From: Primula veris
Lineage: Eukaryota > Streptophyta > Magnoliopsida > Ericales > Primulaceae
Length of the DNA stretch: 64,000 nucleotides
Assembly (NCBI GenBank): GCA_963682055.1
Contig: OY821745.1
Location: 22,813,342-22,877,341 of the forward strand
Direction: 5' to 3'
Under the pieces are notes generated by a model. It did not search any database. It saw nothing but the letters and a program-made list of their open reading frames with translations, and was not told where the DNA came from. A program made the translations under genes and the position numbers. The first letter of the stretch is position 1, and the number at the start of each line of letters is the position of its first letter. Positions 1-11,930 of this stretch are shown here, one piece after another.

Positions 1-409
1 CCGAGCGAGCGCGCGCATGTGTGGTACACACTAACCCACTCATGGGTATGTGGACTTAATTAGTTTACCAACTACATGGGATGGGTTTGTATATATAGAG
101 TGAAAATCAACCTTGATTTTCCAATGTGGGATAACCCTCATGGTTTATTCCCACTCTCTACCCCATTTTCCAGATTTCGGTTTTTCCCTCTTTCGAGTAC
201 CAACATTCGAGTCCAATTATCATTCACACCATTCCTCCGAATTGGTCATGCGATATACCGTTGCGAAGCTCGTCGCACGAGCTACTCAAACGCATAGAGT
301 ATGGCCTCAGAAAAACTGAGGAGTCGCATTAAAAATTGACTCAAAGTTGGTCCCTGACCACTTTGGAAAAACATGTTTAAACTACATGTTTTTTCCTATT
401 TTTCCAACA
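1..409 (-). repeat. Copia-1 3' LTR, partial
   Basis: Identical base for base to 7935-8343. It ends at CCAACA (404-409), followed at once by the polypurine tract. About 990 bases of this LTR lie left of the window. Confidence 0.95.
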
Positions 410-966
410 ATCCCCCACATGAATGCAATTGGCTCGAAAGCCCATGTCCTAAATGCAAATAAAGAGAACCGCAAAAGTTCACTGCCTAAGGTCAGGTAGC
501 GCGCGCCTTGAACCTGCCGTAGCGGAGTACCACCCAGAATACTGCTATTAGGTAGCGGTAAAGCTTTGAACCATCAAGCTTTGTGTATCCCAGAATGGCA
601 CCCGCACAGTGCCCTCTCTACCCACGTACTAGGCCCTTTAGTTGTTGTCCATATTTGGCCTGGACTGCCTTGGCAACTTCAACTCAGTTCTCTAGTGAAT
701 TAGCCCAAGCTCATCACATGGTACCGGCCTTACACACTAGTTATAGGTGTTCCAAGTCGAAAGTGTCCTGACTCACTTTACTCGACCGTCGAGTTACTTG
801 GATCATTAAGAGCCTCAAGCTCACCCTTACAATGGTACATGTCTATCACTCTGTCATCGCGGAGATGGGCTGGGAACTCCAGGTTCCCGAGTGCTTTGTT
901 CGGTTGCCCCCACAGTTCAGTTTCCCTTTGAACCTATCAGGAAAGATTCCGTTTAGGTTGGGTTGC
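410..966 (-). other. Copia-1 3' untranslated region with polypurine tract
   Basis: This stretch lies between the RNase H stop codon and the 3' LTR of Copia-1. The polypurine tract is at 410-418. No convincing coding sequence is seen; short open frames here do not resemble proteins. Confidence 0.7.
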
Positions 967-3900
967 CTATGGGGGGGCCACCAATTTAATGGGCTTTAAT
1001 CCCATTCCGTTCGATGACGTCTCGACTCCCACTTGAGTCAAGCCCTTAGTTAATGGATCCGCTATGTTTTCCTTTGATCTTACAAAATCTAAGGATACCA
1101 CACCATTGGATAACAATTCTCTTACGGATTTATGTCTCCGACGTATATGTCGAGACTTTCCATTATACATATGATCCTGAGCCCGCGCAATAGCTGATTG
1201 ACTATCACAATGCACGCTTATTGCGGGAACAGGTTTCGGCCACATTGGAATTCCTTCCAATAGACTTCTCAGCCAGTCTGCCTCTTCGGTTGCTAAGTCT
1301 AACGCTATGAATTCTGATTCCATAGTTGACCTTGCAATACATGTCTGTTTGGAGGATCTCCAAGACACAGCAGCTCCTCCCATTATAAACACATATCCAC
1401 TCGTGGATCTTGTGCTATTGGAGTCTGATATCCAGTTGGCATCTGAATACCCTTCCAGTACCGCTGGATATCTGGTATAGTGCTGCCCGTAATCGGCTGA
1501 AAACCTCATATACCTGAGAAGTTTCATTATGGCCTTCCAGTGTTCCTCATTTGGATTACTGGTGTACCTGCTCAGTCTACTCACTGAGTTTGCTATATCT
1601 GGTCTAGTGCAATTCATTATATACATGAGACTGCCTATGACTCGAGAGAACTCCAATTGATTCACACTTTTACCGAAATTATTTTTCAGGTTACAGTTGA
1701 ACTCAATTGGGGTTCTTGACATAGCTTTACTGTCCTTGTCAAACTTGTCTAAAACTTGTTTAACATAGTGACTTTAGAACAAGGCATACCCTTCTGATGT
1801 TTTGGTAATCTTCATACCAAGTATTACATCAGCTATACCCAGGTCCTTCATATCGAAGTGTTGTGATAACATTTTCTTTGTGGAGCTGATTCTATCTTTA
1901 CTCCCAATTATGATCATGTCATCCACATAGAGACAGACTACAACACAGTCTCTTCCACTTCATTTAGAGTAGACACATTTATCACACTCATTAATGTGAA
2001 AACCGTTTGATAGCATAATTCTATCAAACTTCTCGTGCCATTGCTTTGGCGCTTGTTTGAGTCCATATAGAGACTTTACAAGTTTGCACACTTGGTGCTC
2101 TTTACCAGGAACTACAAACCCTTCCGGTTGTTCCATGTAAATCTCTTCTTCCAGTTCTCCATTCAGAAATGCCGTCTTTACATCCATTTGATGTATTTCC
2201 ATATCAAACAAAGCTGCGAGAGCAATGACGATTCGGATAGACGTTTTCCTGGAGACTGGGGCATACGTGTCAAAATAATCGACACCTTCCGTTTGCCTGA
2301 ATCCTTTTACTACAAGTCTCGCCTTGTATTTCTCAATCGTGCCGTCAACCTTTAACTTCCTCTTGAAGATCCACTTGTGACCTAGGGGCTTGCATCCTTT
2401 CGGAAGATCCACTAGTTCCCAAGTGTGGTTTTGCATGATTGATTCAATTTCATTTTGAATGGCTTCTTCCCAATATTGGGAATCCGGTGTTGACATAGCT
2501 TGTTTATATGTCGCCGGTTCGCCTTCAACCATGAAGGTTAGGAAATCAGGTCCAAAGGAAGTTTCCTTCCTTGCCCTTTTGCTGCGCCGAGGCTCTTCCT
2601 CTTCCTCTTCCTCTGTCGGTTCACTTGCCCCCACATTTCCTTCACTGTTCAACTCTTCAGTTGGTACAGATGTAGGTAATTTTCGGGGAAAGATATCTTC
2701 AAAGAAAGAGGCCTCTCGGCTTTCCATATACGTATCTACATGCACATCGGGATTGTCCGACTTGTGCACGAGAAACCGATATGCACTACTATTCTGTGCA
2801 TATCCGATGAACACACAGTCCACCGTCTTAGGACCAATTCTTATCCTCTTAGGAGTGGGAACTAGGACCTTTGCGAGACAACCCCAAACCCGCAGGTTCT
2901 TATAACTGGGTTGATGACCTTTCCATAATTCATATGGAGTCTTTTCTCGCTTCTTATGTGGTAACTTGTTTAAAACATAGTTAGCGGAAAGTACAGCTTC
3001 CCCCCACATGTTCTGGGGTAACCCAGAACTGATTAGCATAGCATTCATCATTTCCTTTAGCGTTCTATTTTTACGCTCAGCAACCCCATTTTGCTCGGGA
3101 GTGTATGGGGTTGTGGTTTGATGTATAATGGCGCTTTCAGCGCATATCTGTTCAAACGGTGATTCATATTCACCGCCTCTATCACTTCTCAATGTTTTAA
3201 TTTTCTTATTGAGTTGATTTTCAACTTCGGTCTTATAAAGAGCGAATTTCTCAACTGCTTCATCTTTACTTCTCATTAAGTAAACGTAACAGTATCTAGT
3301 ACAATCATCTATAAAGGTGATAAAGTACTTTTTCCCTCCTCGCGTTTGTATAAACTTTAAGTCGCATACATCCGTGTGTATTAGACCGAGAGGTTCACTT
3401 TCTCGTTCAACATGTTGAAACGATGATTTCGTTAATTTTGCTTCTACACAAATCTCACATTTGTGTTACTTATCAAAAATGAAATTTGGTATTAGTTTTA
3501 GTGAAATTAATTTCTTTAAAGAATTATAATTCACGTGACCTAATCTACCATGCCACAAATGAAATGACTCAAATAAATAATTAAACTCGGAATTTTTATT
3601 GGCCTCTTGGGCAACATTCATTACATTACTTGTGCTAGCCTCAGCTTTAGCACCTTTATTGGGAGCAGGTGTCCCTACGTTTAACTTAAACATGCCGTTG
3701 GTCATATAGCCACGGCCTACATAGACACCATTTTTGGTGATTACAATTTTATCGGATTCTAAAACTAGTTTAAACCCGTTCTTCACCATCACCGATCCTG
3801 ATACCAGATTCTTGCGGATATCTGGAACATGAAGCACATTTGTCAACCTCAGTTCTTTTCCCGAGGTCATCTTCATCACGACCATTCCTTTTCCTTCTAC

Positions 3901-4143
3901 CTTGGAAGTAGCAGAATTTCCCATGAAGCAGCTTTCTCCCTCTACCGCTTCGTAGGTCTTAAACATCCACCTAGTTGAGCAGATGTGGCTTGTGGCGCCA
4001 GTATCCAGCCACCACTCTTTGGGGTTGCTCCCCACGAGATTGACCTCAGAGACCACAGCAGTAAAGTGGTCGTCATCTCGTCCTCCCTCAGCCAGATGCG
4101 CCTGGGCTGGAGCTTTCCTCTTTCCCTTGCCCTTAAAGTTCCT

Positions 4144-4185
<42 letters not shown>

Positions 4186-5253
4186 CTTAGGCTTAGCAGC
4201 GCCTTTATTGTCATAATAGTCCGCCGCACGATGGCCGGTCCTGTTACACACAAAGCAGGTTCCCGCAAATTTCTTTGCGACAACAGCACTGCCTCCGGTG
4301 TCAAAACGTTTCCGTTTGACGTTGGAGCTTTCGACCACATTGGCCTTTGCCATCGGGATGACAGCACCACCGACTCTCCTCACGGAGCGACGGTTGCTCA
4401 CCTCGATGTTGAGCTTCTCAATGAGCCCCTCCAACCTCATTTCCTTCCGCTTGTGCTTCAGGTAGTTTTGAAAGTCTTTCCATGACGGCGGCAATTTCTC
4501 AATCATGAGTGCCACCTGGAAAGGCTCATTAATAACTAGCCCATCAGCCTCAAGGCGGTGATAAATCAGTTGGAGCTCCTCAACTTGCTCCATGACACCC
4601 CTGCTGTCAGTCATACGGTACTCGTGAAAGTCCGTGACAACAAATCTCTTTGTGCCAGCGTTATTCACCTTGTACTTATTTTCGAGAGTCTCCCACAGCT
4701 CCTTTGCAATAGCTTTGGGCTCGAAAACACTAAACAGCGTGTCATCTAGAGCACACAGGATATAGTTCTTGCATAGGTAGTCGGCATGTCTCCATGCCTT
4801 AACCGCAGAGAAGGACTGCTCGTCCAGATCGTCCTCGCTTAGGACGGGAGCAGTCTCCTTAAGAAACCTGGTCAAATTCAGAGTGGTGAGATAAAACAGC
4901 ATCTTTTGCTGCCAACGTTTGAAGTTGTCACCCCTGAATTTTTCCGGTTTCTCCAGATGAGAAGTCGGCAAAGTAGGCACAGCCGAATACATCGGTGCCT
5001 TGCCCTTGACCGCAGCCTTGGCTCTTGCCGCAGCCTTAGCTACGGCCTTGGCCGTGGCCGCTGCTTCGGCCGCAGCCTCAGCTTTGGCCGTAGCATCCGC
5101 CATAGCCGCAGCCGCGGCGGCCTCAGCCGCTGCAACTACGTCATCGGCGTTAGCCATCACAATCGCATCGCCCCCAGTGTTATGGACATCTCCACCAACC
5201 ACTGGGTCATGCTCACTTCCGATAGGCAACTGAATAGGCGACGTGTTTGTCAT
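967..5253 (-). pseudogene. Copia-1 gag-pol polyprotein with three in-frame nonsense codons
   Basis: One continuous minus-strand frame of about 1,429 codons with no frameshift, interrupted by stops at 3466-3468, 1960-1962 and 1774-1776. In order it encodes an alanine-rich N-terminus, a gag domain, a CCHC knuckle (4217-4262) whose last cysteine is tyrosine, a proline run (poly-G, 4145-4185), an Asp-Thr-Gly-Ala protease motif (about 4000), an integrase zinc-binding region and DDE core (about 3550-2750), RT with the YVDD motif (about 1915-1930), and RNase H running to the normal C-terminus at 967. The start is taken at the second Met, 5253; an in-frame Met at 5292 is possible. Two of the stops fit CAA-to-TAA or CGA-to-TGA changes. 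The copy cannot make a full polyprotein, although its LTRs are identical. Confidence 0.9.
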
Positions 5254-6783
5254 CTGAAACGACAACACAAAACGTATGAGATACGTGTACAAACAATTCT
5301 ATAAACAAACACCAAAACTGAAATTTGGGTTTGTAAAAGAATTACCAAACAAAATTAAAATAAACTCTTATCCCTTTAAATATCAATACGGTTGATATTA
5401 AAAGGATTGAAACGATTCTTATTGAATACCAAAACGGTTGGTATCAACAAGAAAATAAAATAAAAATTAAAACAGACAAGGCTAAATTGTTTGGTTGTAA
5501 TTTTAAGTTCGGCTGGTAGCAATAAAAGCATGGCTAAATTGTTTTTCGAGCCTGAAAAGGCTTGAATGGTTTTCGACGACAATGAAACGCTTCCATTCTT
5601 TAGTCCCTAGCTTTATTTTACACATTTCGTTTAGCTGAATGAGACAGTGATATGATAGACGAGCTTAAAAAGAACTTAAAACCTAAGTTACACCATGATT
5701 TTCCCCAGCTCTTCTTTCTCCCCTTTATGACACTTTCTCTAGCTTGATTCTCCCTCTCTTTTTTCCAGATTGAACTCCAACCCTTCGTAAACTCATTTGG
5801 ATACAATTGAATAAAAGTTGTGCAAGCGAACAAAGATTAAAAGAGGATGAGTAAAATCGTTTATTTAGATTTCTTTCAGATCTGCCATTGAAGAAGTTCA
5901 AGTTGAACTATTTTTTACGAAACTAGAACTAGGATGGTCTCTTTCATCCATTCATACGTATTAGAAATGAGAAAATGCACCTATCATATACTTGAAACTC
6001 CTTTTTTTACTTCAAAGATTTTAATCTAGATTGTCCTTTGTAGAAGTCTAGAAGAGAACCAAAACTATGGTCGGGCCTTATTTCAGGGTCTTACTAATTG
6101 AGCTTAAGATACAATGAGTTAGATCTAATGATTTATAAATAAACAAAATCTGAAAAGCTGCTGTATAGTCAGGCTCCCCCTCTCCAGTAATGAGTTCAAG
6201 ACTTACAAACGCAGTAAGGAGCAAGAGAAAAATAAGAACATAAACCTTAAAAAATTCAGAGCAAAAGTATATATATCCATATATAGAGACAATCATCTCA
6301 AAAAAACAGACAATCATCTCAAAAAAACAGACAATTATCTCAAAAAAAAAATTGCGACCTAAACCTTAAAAACGACTCATCCAGATCAAGCCAAACTGAT
6401 AAGTCTAATCCGGAATCAGATTTCTTTGGAATCAAAATTTTGACCGAATATAAACTTATTTATATGATTTTTCTTGTCCGTTATGTTTTGTAATCTTCCC
6501 TTTTCATCACTCGTTTTGCCAAGTTCACATATTTGGTCCTAAAAAGACCAAATAACATAAAAATAGATGAAGGGGTACAAAAGGGAAAAAAACATAAAAT
6601 AATAATATAAAATACCCAAATAAGTATTTTTCATATTAACAAAAGCATATTAAACTACACCAAAATATCACAACTTATGGGTCTACACAAGGCATAAGGA
6701 AAACTTTGTACGCTTTTGTGAGAGTTGGGTGTGCTGCAAAGAGGTCTATTGACGATTTAAAAGAGCTGAAGAGACATCATCAT
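5254..6783 (-). other. Copia-1 untranslated leader
   Basis: About 1.5 kb of AT-rich DNA between the 5' LTR side and the gag start. It holds only short unconvincing open frames. No second gene is recognised here. Confidence 0.6.
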
Positions 6784-6925
6784 GATCAAAATAAAGCCAA
6801 GAACAAAAGCATAACCCAAGTTCATCTTGATCAAAATAAAGCCAAGAACAAAATAATAACCCAAGTTCATCATGATCAAAATAAAGCCAAGAACAAAACC
6901 ATAACACAAGTTCATCTTGATCAAA
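6784..6925 (-). repeat. 45-bp tandem repeat beside the 5' LTR of Copia-1
   Basis: Three copies plus a partial fourth; units begin at 6784, 6829, 6874 and 6919 (GATCAAA...). The period is a multiple of three, so both strands stay open across it, but the encoded peptide is simple and low complexity. The position just inside the 5' LTR suggests a leader or packaging-region repeat. Confidence 0.85.
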
Positions 6926-6944
6926 GTGCGTGTAACCAGTGATC

Positions 6945-8343
6945 TGTTGGTTTCCGTGTACGAAATAACAATTAACAATAATTAAAGGACTAGACAATAA
7001 TTAAATAAAACCAGTGTAATCTTTATTAATTTCCAAATGAAATAAAATAAATTGATTACAACATGTAGGTACTGAAATGTAAATAAAAAACAAACGTTAT
7101 CAGATTATTATCAATTAATAATCTGATGTACTGTTTTGTAATTAAAAGAAACTGCCGGACTGGAAAGTAAAAACTTAACAGCCGGACTGTTCTGTTATGA
7201 ATTTAAAATACAGGACTGAATTGAAACTAATCTAATTACAGAACAGAAACAGAACTTTAAAATAATTACAGAATAGTACAAACAGAAAAGAAAAGCTACA
7301 GCTAAGGACAGAATATTAAAAAACTGAAATTAAAATACTGAATTGAAAGGACAGAATGTAAAACTGAATTTAAATGCGGAAAAAATAAAACGGACAGAAT
7401 GTAAAATTAAACGGACGAGGCTACTGTTAACAGTATGCCCTTAACCGATATTCGCCCAACCACCTTAAGGTTTCTGGTTGCGTTGGCGCTTCGATCCCAA
7501 GGTACAACGTCTCTCGGAAGACTCGCCGGAAACTGGCGACGAGTCTAAGTCGAGCTGTTGGTGGGTGGTTCTCTCTGGTTCTAAATGCTATGGAAAAAAA
7601 ATATGCAGCTTTTGTTTAGAGAGAAGATACTGATTTGAATGTGAGGGGATGGCTGCCTCTTTATAGAGGAAATTCTGAAACCGCAGAATTTATTGGTCAT
7701 TTAATTATGGGAGTTACATCCCCAGAATCCGCCTCCAATTACTGCTGGAGTTTCAAACCTTCTGGAACTCTAGGGACTGCTCTTGCAAATATGCAAAAGT
7801 CCCTTTTCAGATTTAGTACAAGACCCAAGACCCGAGACATTCCCCAAATCCCAAATCCCGCATCCCGCATCCCGCGGCCCGCGTCCCGCGACCTGAGGCC
7901 CGAGGCCCGAGGCCCGAGTCCCGAGACCCGAGACCCGAGCGAGCGCGCGCATGTGTGGTACACACTAACCCACTCATGGGTATGTGGACTTAATTAGTTT
8001 ACCAACTACATGGGATGGGTTTGTATATATAGAGTGAAAATCAACCTTGATTTTCCAATGTGGGATAACCCTCATGGTTTATTCCCACTCTCTACCCCAT
8101 TTTCCAGATTTCGGTTTTTCCCTCTTTCGAGTACCAACATTCGAGTCCAATTATCATTCACACCATTCCTCCGAATTGGTCATGCGATATACCGTTGCGA
8201 AGCTCGTCGCACGAGCTACTCAAACGCATAGAGTATGGCCTCAGAAAAACTGAGGAGTCGCATTAAAAATTGACTCAAAGTTGGTCCCTGACCACTTTGG
8301 AAAAACATGTTTAAACTACATGTTTTTTCCTATTTTTCCAACA
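6945..8343 (-). repeat. Copia-1 5' LTR, complete (1,399 bp)
   Basis: Bounded by TGTTGG at 6945 and CCAACA at 8338-8343, a perfect 6-bp terminal inversion. The part 7935-8343 is identical to the window start. A TATATATA sequence at about 8022-8031 could serve the minus-strand promoter. The primer-binding site should lie just left of 6945; the nearest TGG-starting stretch (minus strand from 6938) does not match the common initiator-Met site, so the primer is unresolved. Confidence 0.88.
7842..7945. repeat. Degenerate GC-rich heptamer array in the Copia-1 LTR
   Basis: About 14 tandem variants of CCCGAGA, CCCGCAT and CCCGAGG. It is strongly GC-rich inside an AT-rich region and rich in CpG. Confidence 0.85.
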
Positions 8344-8366
8344 TGATCTAAATTGATCCTCATAAC
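8344..8366. other. Unique flank between Copia-1 and the hAT element
   Basis: Short remaining host DNA. The last 8 bases (8359-8366, CTCATAAC) are the left target duplication of the hAT element. Confidence 0.6.
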
Positions 8367-8635
8367 TAGTGATGGCAATTTTTCGGCTTTTGACCTGACC
8401 TGACCCGTCGCGGGTCGGATAAAAATGCAATTCTATTCGAGTCGGGTTTAAATGGATAAAATGACAACTTAAAAAGTGCAAGTTAGCATATTACCCATTC
8501 TATCTCGCATGTACATTAAACTTTTTCTTCTATACTAACATAGAACATACATTTAAATGGATAAAAATGCAACTTAAAAAGTGTAAATTAACACTCTCTC
8601 TCCTGTCTCTCATGTAAATTAAACTCTATCTTTTA

Positions 8636-9015
8636 GAGCATCTACAATAGTATTGTTATCTCTATTGTTAACTAAAATAGTTAGCTAAAAATACAATTTT
8701 TTGTCTCAATAAGTTATGTTAAATCATGTGTTATCTTTATAGATGTTAAAAAAATTGTTAAAGATAACAATGTTTTTAATGTTGTTAATTGATGATGTGG
8801 CAAACTATCATTAATTTGAACGTGAACTCTATTTCAACTATTACTATTTTAGTTCATATTTTAGTGGGATTTACAAAATGACTAATTAATGAGATTTCAA
8901 TTAATAATTAATTTTAATTAAAATTATATAACTTTGTTAAGTTAATAACATGCAATTAAATGATGACGTGTCAAAGTTAATATTGTTAAAATTAACACAA
9001 CTATTGTGGATGCTC
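8636..9015. mobile_element. Tourist-like MITE, copy A (PIF/Harbinger type)
   Basis: The 380-bp element starts GAGCATCTACAATAGT and ends ACTATTGTGGATGCTC. It is flanked by TTA (8633-8635) and TTA (9016-9018), the PIF/Harbinger target pattern. No coding capacity. Confidence 0.85.
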
Positions 9016-9018
9016 TTA

Positions 9019-9453
9019 GAACATCTACAATAGTGTTGTTATCTCTATTGTTAACTAAAAATGTTAGCTAACAATGCAATTTCGTCTCCCCATTAGTTGT
9101 GTTAAAGTGTGTGTTAATTTTATACATATTAAAAATATTGTTAAAGATAACAATATTTTTAATTGTTATTACTTGATCACATGGCAAAAAAGTTTATCCA
9201 CACCCACAATTAACTGTTATTTCTCACGTATATCTTTTATATCTCTACCATACTGCTATTTATTTTCTCGCAGCACATATACATAATACTATATTTTGAA
9301 TAATTAATTTTTAGTTAAAATAGATAACATTGTTAAAGTTAAAACTAATGTGGGTGTTTAAGTTAATATACCTGTGTCATTTAATAGTTTTTTTAAATGA
9401 TGATGTGTCACTAGTTAACAATAAAAAAATTAACAAAACTATTGTGAATGCTC
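9019..9453. mobile_element. Tourist-like MITE, copy B, abutting copy A
   Basis: Starts GAACATCTACAATAGTG and ends ACTATTGTGAATGCTC, with TTA on each side (9016-9018 shared with copy A, and 9454-9456). The interior resembles copy A, so the two are of the same family. Confidence 0.83.
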
Positions 9454-9954
9454 TTATAGTTAAATGGGTAAAAATGCAACTTAAAAAGTAAATTTAAGAC
9501 TCTATCTCATCTCTCTCTCCCATATACATTAAACTTTTTTTTTTATATACTAATACATAACATAAATTTCGGTGGGTTTATTAAAAAAAATTATATACAA
9601 TTAATTTATTAATTAATGAAACGATATTTATGTAAATGTGAATGAAATTTATTCATGTTAATTAATGACTAATATATTATCGTCTTTATTTATAGAAGTA
9701 TTTACGGAAAACCAAATTATCATATCAATCATATACATTTATATTATATTTTTACATATATCAATGTTTTAATTGACGAAATTAATGAGCTCAAATTAAT
9801 TAAATAAACATGAAATGTTAAAAAGAAGATTGTAAAATTTAAATAACTAAATTAATATGAAAGGGTATTCAATGTCACGTTAGTATTTATGTATTATCTT
9901 TCTAAATCAAATAAGTTTTTAATTTACTATATGAGTTTTTAACAAATTCTCTTT

Positions 9955-10113
9955 TGTTGTAATATATTATTGGTCATCTTGGCCTTTACTCTATTGGGCC
10001 TATGTTGAGCTTTACTAACATATGTAACTCTACCATTTATTATATAAAGAGGGTTAGAGTTCTCTTGATGTATATATTGTTGTCTCTTATACCTCACTTT
10101 ATATCTATACATA

Positions 10114-10190
<77 letters not shown>

Positions 10191-10212
10191 CGAGCTAATA
10201 GGTCACGCAACA
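9955..10212 (+). repeat. Copia-2 5' LTR
   Basis: Begins TGTTGTAATATATTATTGG and ends at AACA (10212). It matches the 3' LTR throughout except for the length of the TC/TA microsatellite and scattered substitutions. Confidence 0.88.
10114..10189. repeat. (TC)n(AT)n microsatellite in the Copia-2 5' LTR
   Basis: About 25 bases of TC repeats pass into about 51 bases of AT repeats. The matching place in the 3' LTR (about 13680-13710) is much shorter, so the tract grew or shrank after insertion. Confidence 0.95.
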
Positions 10213-10594
10213 CGTTATCGACACTTTGCTCGTGGAGATTGGAGTATTGCTCGTGAAGATTGACGTAAAAGATAGGAGATTGAATATTTGTTCAACAACC
10301 AGCGTATAATTTCGAAGCTCGAGTTATAAACATACGACAAAACTTAAATTTTTTTTTTCTGCCGGTGTTTCCCAAAATAGCCGGAGTACGGTACACAATT
10401 AATTAATTCACTTAACCCAATAGTTACATGTTTCGTAAAATATATATTCACTTAACCCCAATTTTTATTGCATTTTGATAATGGCAAGGGGAAGAAAAAT
10501 GATATTTAGAGAAAAACAATTTGTTAAAATAGGAACGATATATTTTATACTTGTAAAATCATCATTATTTTGTCATAATCAAAATGAGAGAGAT

Positions 10595-11772
10595 TGTTAA
10601 ACAATGGGTTCAATAATTGATTTTGATTATAAGTGTGATTGTGATTTAATGATTTTACAATTCAATGTTATAATGTTTGATCTTTTCCAAAAAGATAAAA
10701 TATATATTTCAGAACTTAAAATGATAGAGCACTCAATAATGAAGCAAACGGTACAAATGGAATTCGATTCAGAGTCCGAACGAGCAAATTACGAGTGTTT
10801 CAAAAAGTAGAAAAAATCAGTCCAGAAATCTCGATCCATCAAGATGCAGTTCGATCGATCGAAATTATAGCAAGTACAATTTTTCTCCAGCAATCTCGAT
10901 CCATCGAGATTCAGTCCATTTCAAAAAAGTAGTTTTTTGCTTTTTCAAAAATAAGTCATTACCCATTGTATAATACACCCAACAACTCTAAACGGTCATA
11001 TATGGACCAATGGGCCTTTTGGCTATTCAAATACACCCCAATCCCTCTCCAAAATACATCAATCACCATCCATCAACCTCTCTCTATCTTAAATATTTAA
11101 AATCATCATTGTTGAGAAAAAGCTCGAAAAGAGGTGAATTGAAGAGAAAGCGATTCAAGCTCAAATCAATATCAAACATCCTCAAATCTCACAAATTAGC
11201 TTATTTACAAGCAATCAAATTGTGAGTGTTGTTTTATTTTCGATAAATATGTAAAGAGCAAATTATAAGGTCATTTGTGAGTGAGTGTTTGGGTAGAAAC
11301 TTTTAAGCCAAAGTATTGGTTAAAAGTTCTAGGTTAAACACTTGAGTACTCATAGATTGAGGGGGATTCGTTGACTCGTAAACGTATTCGCTTGCACTTG
11401 TATCAAGAGTAGGAACCTCGGATAGAGGGTGAGCAAATCAATTGATTAACTTGGTAGGATTTGTAATATTGAAAAGAAGATTATAGTGAAATACTCGGTA
11501 GCGTGAATACCGAGGAGAGGACGTAAGCGGGTTTACCGAACCTTTTTATATTGTGATGTCAATCTCTTTCCTTACTATTTACTTTCCGCAACTTATATAA
11601 TTTGTGATTGTACACATGTTTCAATTTATTCATGCATTATCATCGCATATTTATTGTCGCAAATATATATTGAGCTAGTTGAGTTGTTAGTTGCGCTTAA
11701 AATTTTAATTCCGCGAAAAATGCCTAAAACCTTATTCACCCTCCCTCTAAGGTTTAGCCGCACGGGCCAACA
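10595..11772 (+). repeat. Solo LTR of a Sirevirus-like Copia
   Basis: Starts TGTTAAACAATGG and ends GGGCCAACA. Much of it aligns with the 1.19-kb LTR at 19456-20644, especially around 11270-11560 (shared GAAATACTCGGTAG and GTGAATACCGAGGAGAGG) and the final CTCTAAGGTTTAG block. It contains CGATCG/ATCGAT-type motifs like its relative. No matching 5-bp flanks are seen (GAGAT versus CAACT), so it may have arisen by recombination or later rearrangement. Confidence 0.78.
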
Positions 11773-11930
11773 CAACTAGTTCCTTACAACGGAACATGTT
11801 CTCAATTAACTGAGACATTCACTGTATGGATTAATATAATCTGAGCGGATGTGGTATACCCGCCAAAGTGAGTACTTGATCATCTTGTGATACTTGAACA
11901 AGTATTATACCCTTGCGTGTTTTGAAACAA

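Larger units (their letters stand above)
1..8343 (-). mobile_element. Copia-1: Ty1/Copia LTR retrotransposon, cut by the window start
   Basis: A Copia element read on the minus strand. The right-hand (5') LTR is complete at 6945-8343. Only the last 409 bases of the left-hand (3') LTR are in the window. The LTR begins TGTTGG and ends CCAACA as seen on the minus strand. The expected polypurine tract (GTGGGGGAT on the minus strand) touches the left LTR at 410-418. The 409 comparable LTR bases are identical, so the insertion is recent. The target duplication cannot be tested because the left end is outside the window. Domain order is gag, protease, integrase, RT, RNase H, which is diagnostic of Copia. 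Confidence 0.93.

Noticed and set aside
76..319. Short plus-strand open frames, repeated identically at 8010-8253
   Set aside because: They lie in the Copia-1 LTR, antisense to the element, and recur only because the LTR is duplicated; no protein similarity is seen.
2459..2905. 148-codon plus-strand open frame
   Set aside because: Exact antisense shadow of the Copia-1 integrase/RT linker, with serine runs produced by the acidic linker on the other strand.
5000..5233. Alanine-rich plus-strand open frame
   Set aside because: Shadow of the alanine-rich gag N-terminus of Copia-1.
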